A stretch of 44,770 bases of DNA from a virus. Numbering within the stretch: the first letter of the stretch is position 1; every line of letters begins with the position of its first letter. Where the stretch lies: positions 1 to 44,770 of IMG/VR virus record IMGVR_UViG_3300046777_002233; one strand, 5' to 3'. The notes beneath the pieces were generated by a model, which made no database searches, was not told where the DNA came from, and saw only the letters and a program-made list of their open reading frames with translations. Positions 39,822-44,770 of the stretch are shown here, piece by piece. Both the position numbers and the translations under genes were made by a program.

Positions 39822-40498
39822 TATCAACATATTTTGTAAATAAAACTTCTTTGGATAATATTGAACCTATAATTGATGTTGAGACATTAAGAAATGTTTC
39901 ATTCGGTGACTATTGGTATTTAAAAACACAAGAATCTCCATATTGGGTCTGGCACGATAATATTTTTTCTGAAACTGACTTAGCTAGAATCCGCCAAATT
40001 GGTAATTTATTAAATGAACAAAGAGGATTAACTGGGGGGGCTAATTTAAATGATAAAGAGCAATCAATTGCACATAGAAAATCTATGGTTTCTTGGGTAA
40101 ACATCAATCAAGAAACTGACTGGATTTATCAGCGTTTAACACAAGTTGTTATTGATATCAATGAAAGTTGGTGGAATTATGATTTAACTTATATTGAAAG
40201 ACTGCAATATACAAAGTATTATGTAGAGGAAAACGGATGCTATAAAGCTCATTTAGATCCATTAAATTCTAATCTCCCACATGATAGAAAGTTAAGTTTT
40301 GTGATACAAATGTCGGATCCTGGAGAATATGAAGGTGGAGAATTACTTATTCATTCAAGTTATGAACCTGAAAGAATTCCAAAGAAAAAAGGATATGCTG
40401 TTTTTTTCCCATCCCATATGCTTCATGAGGTAACACCAGTTACAAGTGGATTAAGACAGTCTTTAGTTGGTTGGGTACATGGACCTAAATTAAGATGA
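39818..40498 (+). CDS. 2OG-Fe(II) oxygenase, prolyl-4-hydroxylase/PiuC-like (226 aa)
   Basis: 226 residues with the complete motif set: KAHLDPLN (143-150, His 145 and Asp 147), LSFVIQMSDPGEYEGGELLI (159-178, the usual GGEL strand), FFPSHMLHEVTPVTSG (197-211; distal His 203) and GLRQSLVGW (Arg 213 for 2-oxoglutarate). SMVSW and YTKYYVEENG match prolyl-4-hydroxylase alpha and PiuC hydroxylases. Hydroxylation of a protein or peptide is the family activity; the substrate here is unknown. It starts in the previous stop and overlaps the next oxygenase by four bases. Confidence 0.88.
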   Translation: MISTYFVNKTSLDNIEPIIDVETLRNVSFGDYWYLKTQESPYWVWHDNIFSETDLARIRQIGNLLNEQRGLTGGANLNDKEQSIAHRKSMVSWVNINQETDWIYQRLTQVVIDINESWWNYDLTYIERLQYTKYYVEENGCYKAHLDPLNSNLPHDRKLSFVIQMSDPGEYEGGELLIHSSYEPERIPKKKGYAVFFPSHMLHEVTPVTSGLRQSLVGWVHGPKLR

Positions 40499-41094
40499 AA
40501 AATGATTTTAAAGAAAATGGATTTTATGTCGTAAAAAATTTTTTAGAAAAAGATTTTATTAATTTCATTCAAGAATATTTTTTTGTAAGAATTAAAGCTG
40601 GGCAAGATGATAAAGGTCTCGACTTTCAAATAGTACAGGCAAAATCTTTTTATGCAGATCCACTTATTGAAACAGTTTTATTATCTTCTGCAGATTCTTT
40701 GGGTGAACTTATTGGCGTAAAGTTATTACCCACATACACTTATACTCGTTTGTATTTTTATGGATCTGAATTAAAAAAACATATAGATCGTCCTTCTTGT
40801 GAAATATCTGCAACTTTGGCGCTAGGAATTCCCAAAGGTGAATCAATTAATCCAATTTACTTTAGTAAAAACAAAGATGGTAAAGACGCTGCAGAAATTT
40901 TATTAGAACCAGGAGATCTTTGTTTATATCGTGGATGCGAATTATGGCACTGGAGACCACCATTTAGTCAAAGTTGGTATTTGCAATCATTTTTACATTA
41001 CGTTGATGCTGATGGACCTTTTGGAAAGAATTACTTATATGATCGTAGACCTTTTCTCGCAATGCCTTTTGAATCAAGAGAAAATCTGCAATAA
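40495..41094 (+). CDS. 2OG-Fe(II) oxygenase-like protein (199 aa)
   Basis: 199 residues: ELKKHIDRPSCEIS (92-105, HxD with His 96 and Asp 98), ATLALGIPKGESINPIYF, LEPGDLCLYRGCELWHWRPP (137-156; distal His 152), then YLQSFLHYVDADGPFG. PhyH-like or P4H-like double-stranded beta-helix. The final arginine of the usual set is unclear. It begins in the stop of the preceding oxygenase (ATGA), so the pair is probably co-translated and may work on the same target. It ends where an AATAAATA late promoter starts. Confidence 0.8.
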   Translation: MKNDFKENGFYVVKNFLEKDFINFIQEYFFVRIKAGQDDKGLDFQIVQAKSFYADPLIETVLLSSADSLGELIGVKLLPTYTYTRLYFYGSELKKHIDRPSCEISATLALGIPKGESINPIYFSKNKDGKDAAEILLEPGDLCLYRGCELWHWRPPFSQSWYLQSFLHYVDADGPFGKNYLYDRRPFLAMPFESRENLQ

Positions 41095-41097
41095 ATA
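41090..41097 (+). promoter_or_regulatory. Late promoter AATAAATA
   Basis: AATAAATAATT overlaps the oxygenase stop codon and lies 29 bases before the ATG at 41127. Confidence 0.5.
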
Positions 41098-41126
41098 ATT
41101 AGTAATCATAGATAAATTTTTATACA

Positions 41127-41489
41127 ATGGCGTATCCAACAAAAGATCTTCAAATAAAAATAATTTCTTTTGATTCCGCTAATCTTAATGTTGTTTGTAA
41201 ATTTTGGAGCCCTGAGTCAAAGAAATCAATTGACGAATATGAAGCAATTAATGTTGCTATTTGGGATATTCCAGTTACAGCGCCTGATGGAACACCTCAA
41301 GAAGAGATTATTTTAGAATACCTAAAAGAATTTGGAATGTCTATAATACAGAGTAGACTTATTCAAGAGGCAGCATTACCTGATAAAGAATCATTAGAAG
41401 CACTCTTGACTCCAAATAGAACTTTCAATGTTTCAGTACCTGATGCACCAACAACAGTTGATATTGTTGATGTTGTTGACTCTCTGTGA
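41127..41489 (+). CDS. Hypothetical protein, possibly virion-associated (120 aa)
   Basis: 120 residues, MAYPTKDLQIKIISFDSANL, VVCKFWSPESKKSIDEYEAI, WDIPVTAPDGTPQEEI, ending SVPDAPTTVDIVDVVDSL. The front looks like a small beta domain and the end is Val/Asp-rich and flexible. It ends the late fibre region under its own late promoter. A fibre-tip or chaperone role is possible, but no family was recognised. Confidence 0.7.
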   Translation: MAYPTKDLQIKIISFDSANLNVVCKFWSPESKKSIDEYEAINVAIWDIPVTAPDGTPQEEIILEYLKEFGMSIIQSRLIQEAALPDKESLEALLTPNRTFNVSVPDAPTTVDIVDVVDSL

Positions 41490-41495
41490 TGGGAT

Positions 41496-41531
41496 GCGGA
41501 CAGATTAAAAACCGTCCACCCAGGTCTCCGC
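41496..41531 (+). other. Inverted repeat after the fibre region
   Basis: GCGGA (41496-41500) with TCCGC (41527-41531), and GGAC (41498-41501) with GTCC in between. There is no proper U tract, so it is a weak terminator candidate. The stretch 41490-41670 holds no gene. Confidence 0.35.
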
Positions 41532-41548
41532 AATTTTAAAAATGGGTG

Positions 41549-41554
41549 TATAAT
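41549..41554 (+). promoter_or_regulatory. Possible promoter -10 with overlapping dyad
   Basis: TATAAT (41549-41554) without a clear -35. It overlaps the first arm (AATACATGC, 41552-41560) of a dyad completed by GCATGTATT at 41578-41586. Confidence 0.4.
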
Positions 41555-41586
41555 ACATGCATGGTAAACAACCAAACGCATGTATT
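41552..41586 (+). repeat. 9-bp inverted repeat at promoter
   Basis: AATACATGC (41552-41560) and GCATGTATT (41578-41586), spacing 17. It covers the -10 and the start of the transcript before the metallopeptidase gene, so it could be an operator or leader hairpin. Confidence 0.6.
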
Positions 41587-41670
41587 CAAATTTTGATCGT
41601 TTAATTTTTATATCCTCATTTGTGTGGTTGATGCACTGGGGATCTAAAGTTACTCAATTTGTTTTTAGTC

Positions 41671-42093
41671 ATGCTCTTTCTTGAAACTTCTGGGTACAAC
41701 TATTCTAAGCGCCGCTGCGAAAACGCTGTAGAGTGGTTTGTTGATCAGTATCTTTCTAGATACAAAATTTCCATTGTTGTTAATCATCGAGGACTTTATC
41801 GAGAAGGTGTATTTGGATGGTGTAGCGTCGAAGATTGTGACCATCGTCCCCGCGAATTTCTGATTGAAATTCACAATTTTATGACTGTAGAAAACTATCT
41901 TAAAACTCTTTTTCATGAACTTTGGCATGTTTACCAGCATGTTAAAGGTAGTTTGCGAGACAAAGGTTCTAAACGTCTTTGGAAAGGTATTGATTGCTCT
42001 AATCTAGAATGGGAGAGTCAACCTTGGGAAATTGAAGCTCAGAAGATGGAAGAAGTTTTATATCTGCATTACTTGACTTTTATTGAACAATAG
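41671..42093 (+). CDS. Zincin-like metallopeptidase (HExxH)
   Basis: ATG at 41671 (in-frame TTG at 41659 also possible) gives 140 residues. LKTLFHELWHVYQHV (78-91) holds HELWH, His 82 and His 86 with catalytic Glu 83; the third ligand may be Glu 120 or 122 (SQPWEIEA). The front part is a strand-rich domain (YKISIVVNHRGLYREGVFGW). It is too short to include other domains of the SprT-type proteins, and its target is unknown. No ribosome binding site is clear. A TATAAT (41549) with dyad lies 117 bases upstream. Confidence 0.78.
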   Translation: MLFLETSGYNYSKRRCENAVEWFVDQYLSRYKISIVVNHRGLYREGVFGWCSVEDCDHRPREFLIEIHNFMTVENYLKTLFHELWHVYQHVKGSLRDKGSKRLWKGIDCSNLEWESQPWEIEAQKMEEVLYLHYLTFIEQ

Positions 42094-42122
42094 ATTAAAA
42101 TTAATTCCCGAATCCTACTACT

Positions 42123-42317
42123 ATGAAAACTGAATTCATTTGCGTAAGTCCTAAGTCCAATATTGCAAAGAATAGATTTGCAAATTCTATGGATAAACTA
42201 CATTCTTGTAGAGTAGAATCGAGAAAAGATGGTAAAGTTTTTTTAGCTTCGATTAATAAAAAGTATTTTTTCTGCATTCCCGAATGTGGAGACGAAAACT
42301 GGGAAATTATTAAATGA
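42123..42317 (+). CDS. Small hypothetical protein (64 aa)
   Basis: 64 residues, MKTEFICVSPKSNIAKNRFA, lysine-rich with SRKDGKVFLASINKKYFFCI and a cysteine pair (CIPECGDENW). The composition suggests a small beta protein. It overlaps the in-frame TTG candidate start of the next gene (42318), whose true start is 42324. Family unknown. Confidence 0.7.
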   Translation: MKTEFICVSPKSNIAKNRFANSMDKLHSCRVESRKDGKVFLASINKKYFFCIPECGDENWEIIK

Positions 42318-42323
42318 TTGGAT

Positions 42324-42791
42324 ATGGAAAGAATTTGTGGAGATTGTAGTATATGTTGCGAAGGGTGGTTATTTGCAACAGTTAATGGATACGACATTTA
42401 TCCTGGAAGACCATGCCAGTTTATGAATAAGGGATGTACGATCTATGATGATCGTCCAGAATTTCCATGTAGAGTTTTTAAATGTGACTGGTTAGAAAAT
42501 AATAATATTCCCGAATGGTTGCAGCCCAATCTTTCAAAGGTTATTTTAAGTACTCATAGATGGGGAGAAAATAACGAAAAAATGTTTCTCAGGGCTACTG
42601 AGTGTGGGAAAAAAATGGATTCCTCTGTCTTGTGTTGGTTATTCGAATATCATTTAAAAACAAATATTCCTTTAGCAGTACAAGTTAATGGTGGATGGAC
42701 TCATTTTGGAGAGGAATTTAAAGAATTCATCTTACAAGATGAAGCTGGTGGAGATATTCCCATTGAATCTAAATCTACAGAAAGTAGTTAA
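42324..42791 (+). CDS. YkgJ-type CxxCxxCC cluster protein (155 aa)
   Basis: The ATG at 42324 is preferred over TTG at 42318. 155 residues start MERICGDCSICCEGW, with Cys 5, 8, 11 and 12, and then CQFMNKGCTIYDDRPEFPCR (31-50) and FKCDW (Cys 54). This is the CxxCxxCC layout of YkgJ-family proteins, thought to bind zinc or an iron-sulfur cluster, function unknown. IYDDRPEFPCR matches the typical IY-RP--CR signature. It follows the small lysine-rich gene. Confidence 0.8.
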   Translation: MERICGDCSICCEGWLFATVNGYDIYPGRPCQFMNKGCTIYDDRPEFPCRVFKCDWLENNNIPEWLQPNLSKVILSTHRWGENNEKMFLRATECGKKMDSSVLCWLFEYHLKTNIPLAVQVNGGWTHFGEEFKEFILQDEAGGDIPIESKSTESS

Positions 42792-42814
42792 ATAGTATAA
42801 CTTCGTTACACATT

Positions 42815-42985
42815 ATGGAAGAATCTCCTGAAGTCAAATGGAATCGTGGTCTGGATTTGTTTATCGAGAGCGTTCATAAACCAGATCACGAACTGAGACA
42901 ATGTGCTCACAATCAAAAATGTTACAACGAACTCATGTCAGTTCGTGAACATGTGTTAGAATATTTAAAAAATTTAAGACGATGA
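42815..42985 (+). CDS. Small hypothetical protein (56 aa)
   Basis: ATG at 42815 gives 56 codons: MEESPEVKWNRGLDLFIESV, then HKPDHELRQCAHNQKCYNEL, ending VREHVLEYLKNLRR. Helical. Overlaps the next gene (ATGA, 42982-42985). No family recognised. Confidence 0.65.
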   Translation: MEESPEVKWNRGLDLFIESVHKPDHELRQCAHNQKCYNELMSVREHVLEYLKNLRR

Positions 42986-43212
42986 CTTATTACGCTTGGT
43001 TTATCGTATTTGCAGTGGTAGCATATTTCATCGCAACGGATGAAAGTATTGCTGCTGCTTTTTATTATGTGCTTAAGTTAGCAAAGTCTAACTATGAGAA
43101 GCAAAAGTGGTGGTTAATGAACAATCCACGTAATCCTGTGGTAAAATATCTAATATGGCGTCGTTCTATGAAACTCGCAAAAGAGTTGATGGACGAATAC
43201 AAAAATAAATAA
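42982..43212 (+). CDS. Small membrane-anchored protein (76 aa)
   Basis: 76 residues: MTYYAWFIVFAVVAYFIATD is a single hydrophobic segment, then helical KLAKSNYEKQKWWLM and a basic end WRRSMKLAKELMDEYKNK. One N-terminal membrane anchor with a cytoplasmic basic tail is likely. Start overlaps the preceding stop (ATGA). Its stop overlaps an AATAAATA late promoter (43204). Function unknown. Confidence 0.68.
   Translation: MTYYAWFIVFAVVAYFIATDESIAAAFYYVLKLAKSNYEKQKWWLMNNPRNPVVKYLIWRRSMKLAKELMDEYKNK
43204..43211 (+). promoter_or_regulatory. Late promoter AATAAATA
   Basis: AATAAATAA at 43204-43212 overlaps the stop codon of the small membrane protein and lies 21 bases before the ATG at 43233. Confidence 0.5.
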
Positions 43213-43232
43213 TCTTATATCTGGAGAAAGAT

Positions 43233-43550
43233 ATGTTATCTACACAATATCGTCTTCGTTTGGGGGCAATCTGTGAGAAGATTGTACTACATGAAGAAGT
43301 GAGTTTGGAAGATATGATTTGGGCAGAGAAGTTAGCAAAAGCCAATCGTTCTGCTGGAACAATGCTCCGTCAGGCAAGAAGAAAAGCAGAAAATCCTGAT
43401 ATGGATGAGATGGATAATTTCCTTAACTCCATGGATATTGGTGGATTAGGACATGAACGTTTTGGTCGCCGTGGTTTTGATAATCCTGATGAACTACACG
43501 ATTGGTTTAAGCGTGATGAAGACGAAACTGATTGGCGAACACGAGATTGA
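43233..43550 (+). CDS. Conserved hypothetical protein (105 aa)
   Basis: 105 residues, MLSTQYRLRLGAICEKIVLH, then EEVSLEDMIWAEKLAKANRS and MLRQARRKAENPDMDEMDNF, ending in a Gly/Arg/Asp-rich tail. GGAGAAAG precedes the ATG. Mostly helical, basic in the middle and acidic at the end. A similar helical protein is common among small cyanophage genes, from memory. Ends at the -35 of a strong promoter. Confidence 0.75.
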   Translation: MLSTQYRLRLGAICEKIVLHEEVSLEDMIWAEKLAKANRSAGTMLRQARRKAENPDMDEMDNFLNSMDIGGLGHERFGRRGFDNPDELHDWFKRDEDETDWRTRD

Positions 43551-43575
43551 CAAAATCCGATTAATACCCTATAAT
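43547..43575 (+). promoter_or_regulatory. Consensus sigma70 promoter
   Basis: TTGACA (43547-43552), 17 bases, TATAAT (43570-43575): both hexamers and the spacing are perfect. It overlaps the stop codon of the preceding gene and starts 22 bases before the ATG at 43598. Confidence 0.9.
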
Positions 43576-43597
43576 ACACCCATATACACCCATTATT

Positions 43598-43801
43598 ATG
43601 GAATACAAACCCTATAGTATGGAATGGAGTCGGCGGAGGTATCTTGCCGAAGCAATCCAGCAATACTTTGATACTGATGCGTCTCTGGATGTTGTCCTGG
43701 ACGATATTGTTAGTGTTCTTGAAGAGAATGTAGAACATCACAAGAGTCGTGCCGAACGCTTTCAAGAAGTTCTGACTGGTCTGAAATCTCTTCCTTATTG
43801 A
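43598..43801 (+). CDS. Small early-type protein (67 aa)
   Basis: 67 residues, MEYKPYSMEWSRRRYLAEAI, then QQYFDTDASLDVVLDDIVSV and helical end EHHKSRAERFQEVLTGL. It is directly under the consensus promoter and is followed by another small gene one base later, so it is probably an early protein. No family recognised. Confidence 0.72.
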   Translation: MEYKPYSMEWSRRRYLAEAIQQYFDTDASLDVVLDDIVSVLEENVEHHKSRAERFQEVLTGLKSLPY

Positions 43802-43802
43802 T

Positions 43803-43988
43803 ATGAAACCAAACTTCCGTAAGGTATTGGAAATGGCCCTGGAAGAAGGTGTCCGTTATGGATATAATCGTGCTCATAAACACGTAGAGAATCCACATCA
43901 AGATGCTGTGGTTGATTGTGTAGTTGATGCTGCGATGAACTCTCTGTATGAATGGTTTGACTTTGAGGATCAAAAATGTGAAGTTTGA
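43803..43988 (+). CDS. Small helical hypothetical protein (61 aa)
   Basis: 61 residues, MKPNFRKVLEMALEEGVRYG, YNRAHKHVENPHQDAVVDCV, then DAAMNSLYEWFDFEDQKCEV. One base after the preceding gene and under the same promoter. Helical and His/Asp-rich in the middle. Family unknown. Confidence 0.7.
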   Translation: MKPNFRKVLEMALEEGVRYGYNRAHKHVENPHQDAVVDCVVDAAMNSLYEWFDFEDQKCEV

Positions 43989-44068
43989 TTGAAAACTCAA
44001 ATATATTGGGATTATTTCCTGTACCAATTTTATATGACTATGAATCTGAGTATCAATTTTTAAAATAA
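43985..44068 (+). pseudogene. Possible remnant of a 2OG oxygenase N-terminus (27 aa)
   Basis: A TTG at 43985 opens 27 codons: ENSNILGLFPVPILYDYESE and a stop. The LFPVPILYD pattern resembles the LFPT-x-x-Y opening of the family of oxygenase at 24168. Nothing of the rest of the domain follows in this frame; the next gene (44071) is a different oxygenase family. It could be a broken gene or an unrelated short peptide. Confidence 0.35.
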
Positions 44069-44070
44069 AA

Positions 44071-44562
44071 ATGGAAATAATAGATAATTTTTTAGATCAA
44101 AACTATTTTAATGATATAAAAAATATAATCTTTTCTGATAATTTTCCTTGGTTTTTTATAAGAGGAGTAAATTATATTGGAGATGGGAATTATCAATTTG
44201 TGCATATGTTTTATCATGAGAATGAATATAGACCATCTAGTAATTTATTTGAACACCTTAAACCCATATTAAATAAATTAAACGCTCATGCAGTTATAAA
44301 AGTTAAAGCAAATTTACTCACAAAAACAGAAAATCATATAATACATGAATTTCATACTGATATTCAAAAATCAAAGCAAAAGTTTGCGAAAACTTCAATA
44401 TTGTATGTGAATACAAACAACGGATTTACAACATTTAAAAATGGTGATAAAGTTGATAGTATTGAAAATAGAATTGTGACCTTTGATTCTGAATTAGAGC
44501 ATAGTGGATCTACGTGTACCGATGAAGATTGTAGAATTGTGATTAATTTTAATTATTTTTGA
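44071..44562 (+). CDS. 2OG-Fe(II) oxygenase-like protein (163 aa)
   Basis: 163 residues: MEIIDNFLDQNYFNDIKNII, then IIHEFHTDIQ (90-99, HxD with His 95 and Asp 97), KTSILYVNTNNGFTTFKNGD, and ELEHSGSTCTDEDCRIVINF (141-160; distal His 144, Arg 155). All four residues needed for iron and 2-oxoglutarate are in place, so it is probably active. Small and without extra domains; the substrate is unknown. It follows the oxygenase-like remnant by two bases. Confidence 0.82.
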   Translation: MEIIDNFLDQNYFNDIKNIIFSDNFPWFFIRGVNYIGDGNYQFVHMFYHENEYRPSSNLFEHLKPILNKLNAHAVIKVKANLLTKTENHIIHEFHTDIQKSKQKFAKTSILYVNTNNGFTTFKNGDKVDSIENRIVTFDSELEHSGSTCTDEDCRIVINFNYF

Positions 44563-44574
44563 GGATGGCTACAA

Positions 44575-44770
44575 ATGAACCCAATTAAATTTTTTCAAGT
44601 TGCCCGATGGCGTTATCGTGAAGACTTTGGACATGAGTGGTACGTTCAATTTCTATTTACAGACTGTTGGGCACTCTTTCAAGGATCTGTAAGTTGGAAT
44701 GAGTATCCTTCTTGGCCCTATATTCAAATTCAATCTGGTGGTAATGGTCTGCTGAGCATTCTCTTCTGGG
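44575..44770 (+). CDS. Hypothetical protein, 5' part only
   Basis: ATG at 44575 opens a frame running off the window: MNPIKFFQVARWRYREDFGH, then WYVQFLFTDCWALFQGSVSW and NEYPSWPYIQIQSGGNGLLS. At least 65 residues, aromatic-rich. Upstream GAGG (44562-44565) is a ribosome binding site. No family recognised. Confidence 0.65.
   Translation, partial: MNPIKFFQVARWRYREDFGHEWYVQFLFTDCWALFQGSVSWNEYPSWPYIQIQSGGNGLLSILFW

Overview
The window is a piece of a T4-type marine cyanophage genome (a myovirus of Synechococcus or Prochlorococcus). The evidence is a recognisable set of T4 orthologues (gp33, gp59, gp32, gp53, gp48, gp4, gp54-like, gp26, gp51-like, gp29-like, gp27, gp5-like), combined with cyanobacteria-linked genes (DUF1825, DUF4278, a CP12 homologue, PhoH), AT-rich DNA, very tight packing with ATGA overlaps, and repeated TATAAATA-type late promoters. 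No integrase, photosystem gene, CRISPR array or insertion sequence was seen.

Layout. 1-680: very small genes, one flanked by imperfect repeats resembling parts of the glutamine riboswitch family, closed by a strong terminator that overlaps a new promoter. 680-5130: metabolic and unknown genes (methyltransferase-like protein, ThyX, and a carbamoyltransferase split into two genes in reversed domain order). 5135-8811: PhoH, a PD-(D/E)XK nuclease, the late-transcription co-activator gp33, helicase loader gp59, DUF1825 and ssDNA-binding gp32. 8812-12026 (minus strand): gp53, gp48, an unknown protein and gp4. 12067-24208 (plus strand): baseplate hub and tail-length genes, with CP12 embedded between gp27 and gp5. 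24168-26694: a 2OG-Fe(II) oxygenase and two structural proteins. 26675-28637: a cassette with a sigma70-type promoter at each end, carrying four tRNAs, small proteins and a Mom-like DNA-modification protein, and ending in a possible small RNA. 28677-41489: very large fibre or structural proteins, a collagen-like glycine-rich protein, and three 2OG-Fe(II) oxygenases around it. 41490-44770: small early-type genes, a zincin, a CxxC cluster protein, another 2OG oxygenase and the start of a truncated gene.

How it works together. The early or middle genes near the left end support DNA replication, nucleotide supply and the switch to late transcription (gp33 with TATAAATA promoters). The late genes build the baseplate hub, spike, tail-length apparatus and fibres. 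The cell-wall-cutting activity that T4 places in gp5 appears to have moved to a 973-residue tail protein with glucosaminidase-like and M15 peptidase domains. The most intriguing possible system is a collagen-like G-X-Y fibre protein with proline at Y positions, sitting among several 2OG-Fe(II) oxygenases, one of them prolyl-4-hydroxylase-like; this suggests hydroxylation of a virion protein. Other notable signals are an RBS-hiding hairpin with a late promoter in its loop before a fibre gene, a short-variable-arm tRNA with anticodon UAA, and a promoter-terminator unit with no gene.
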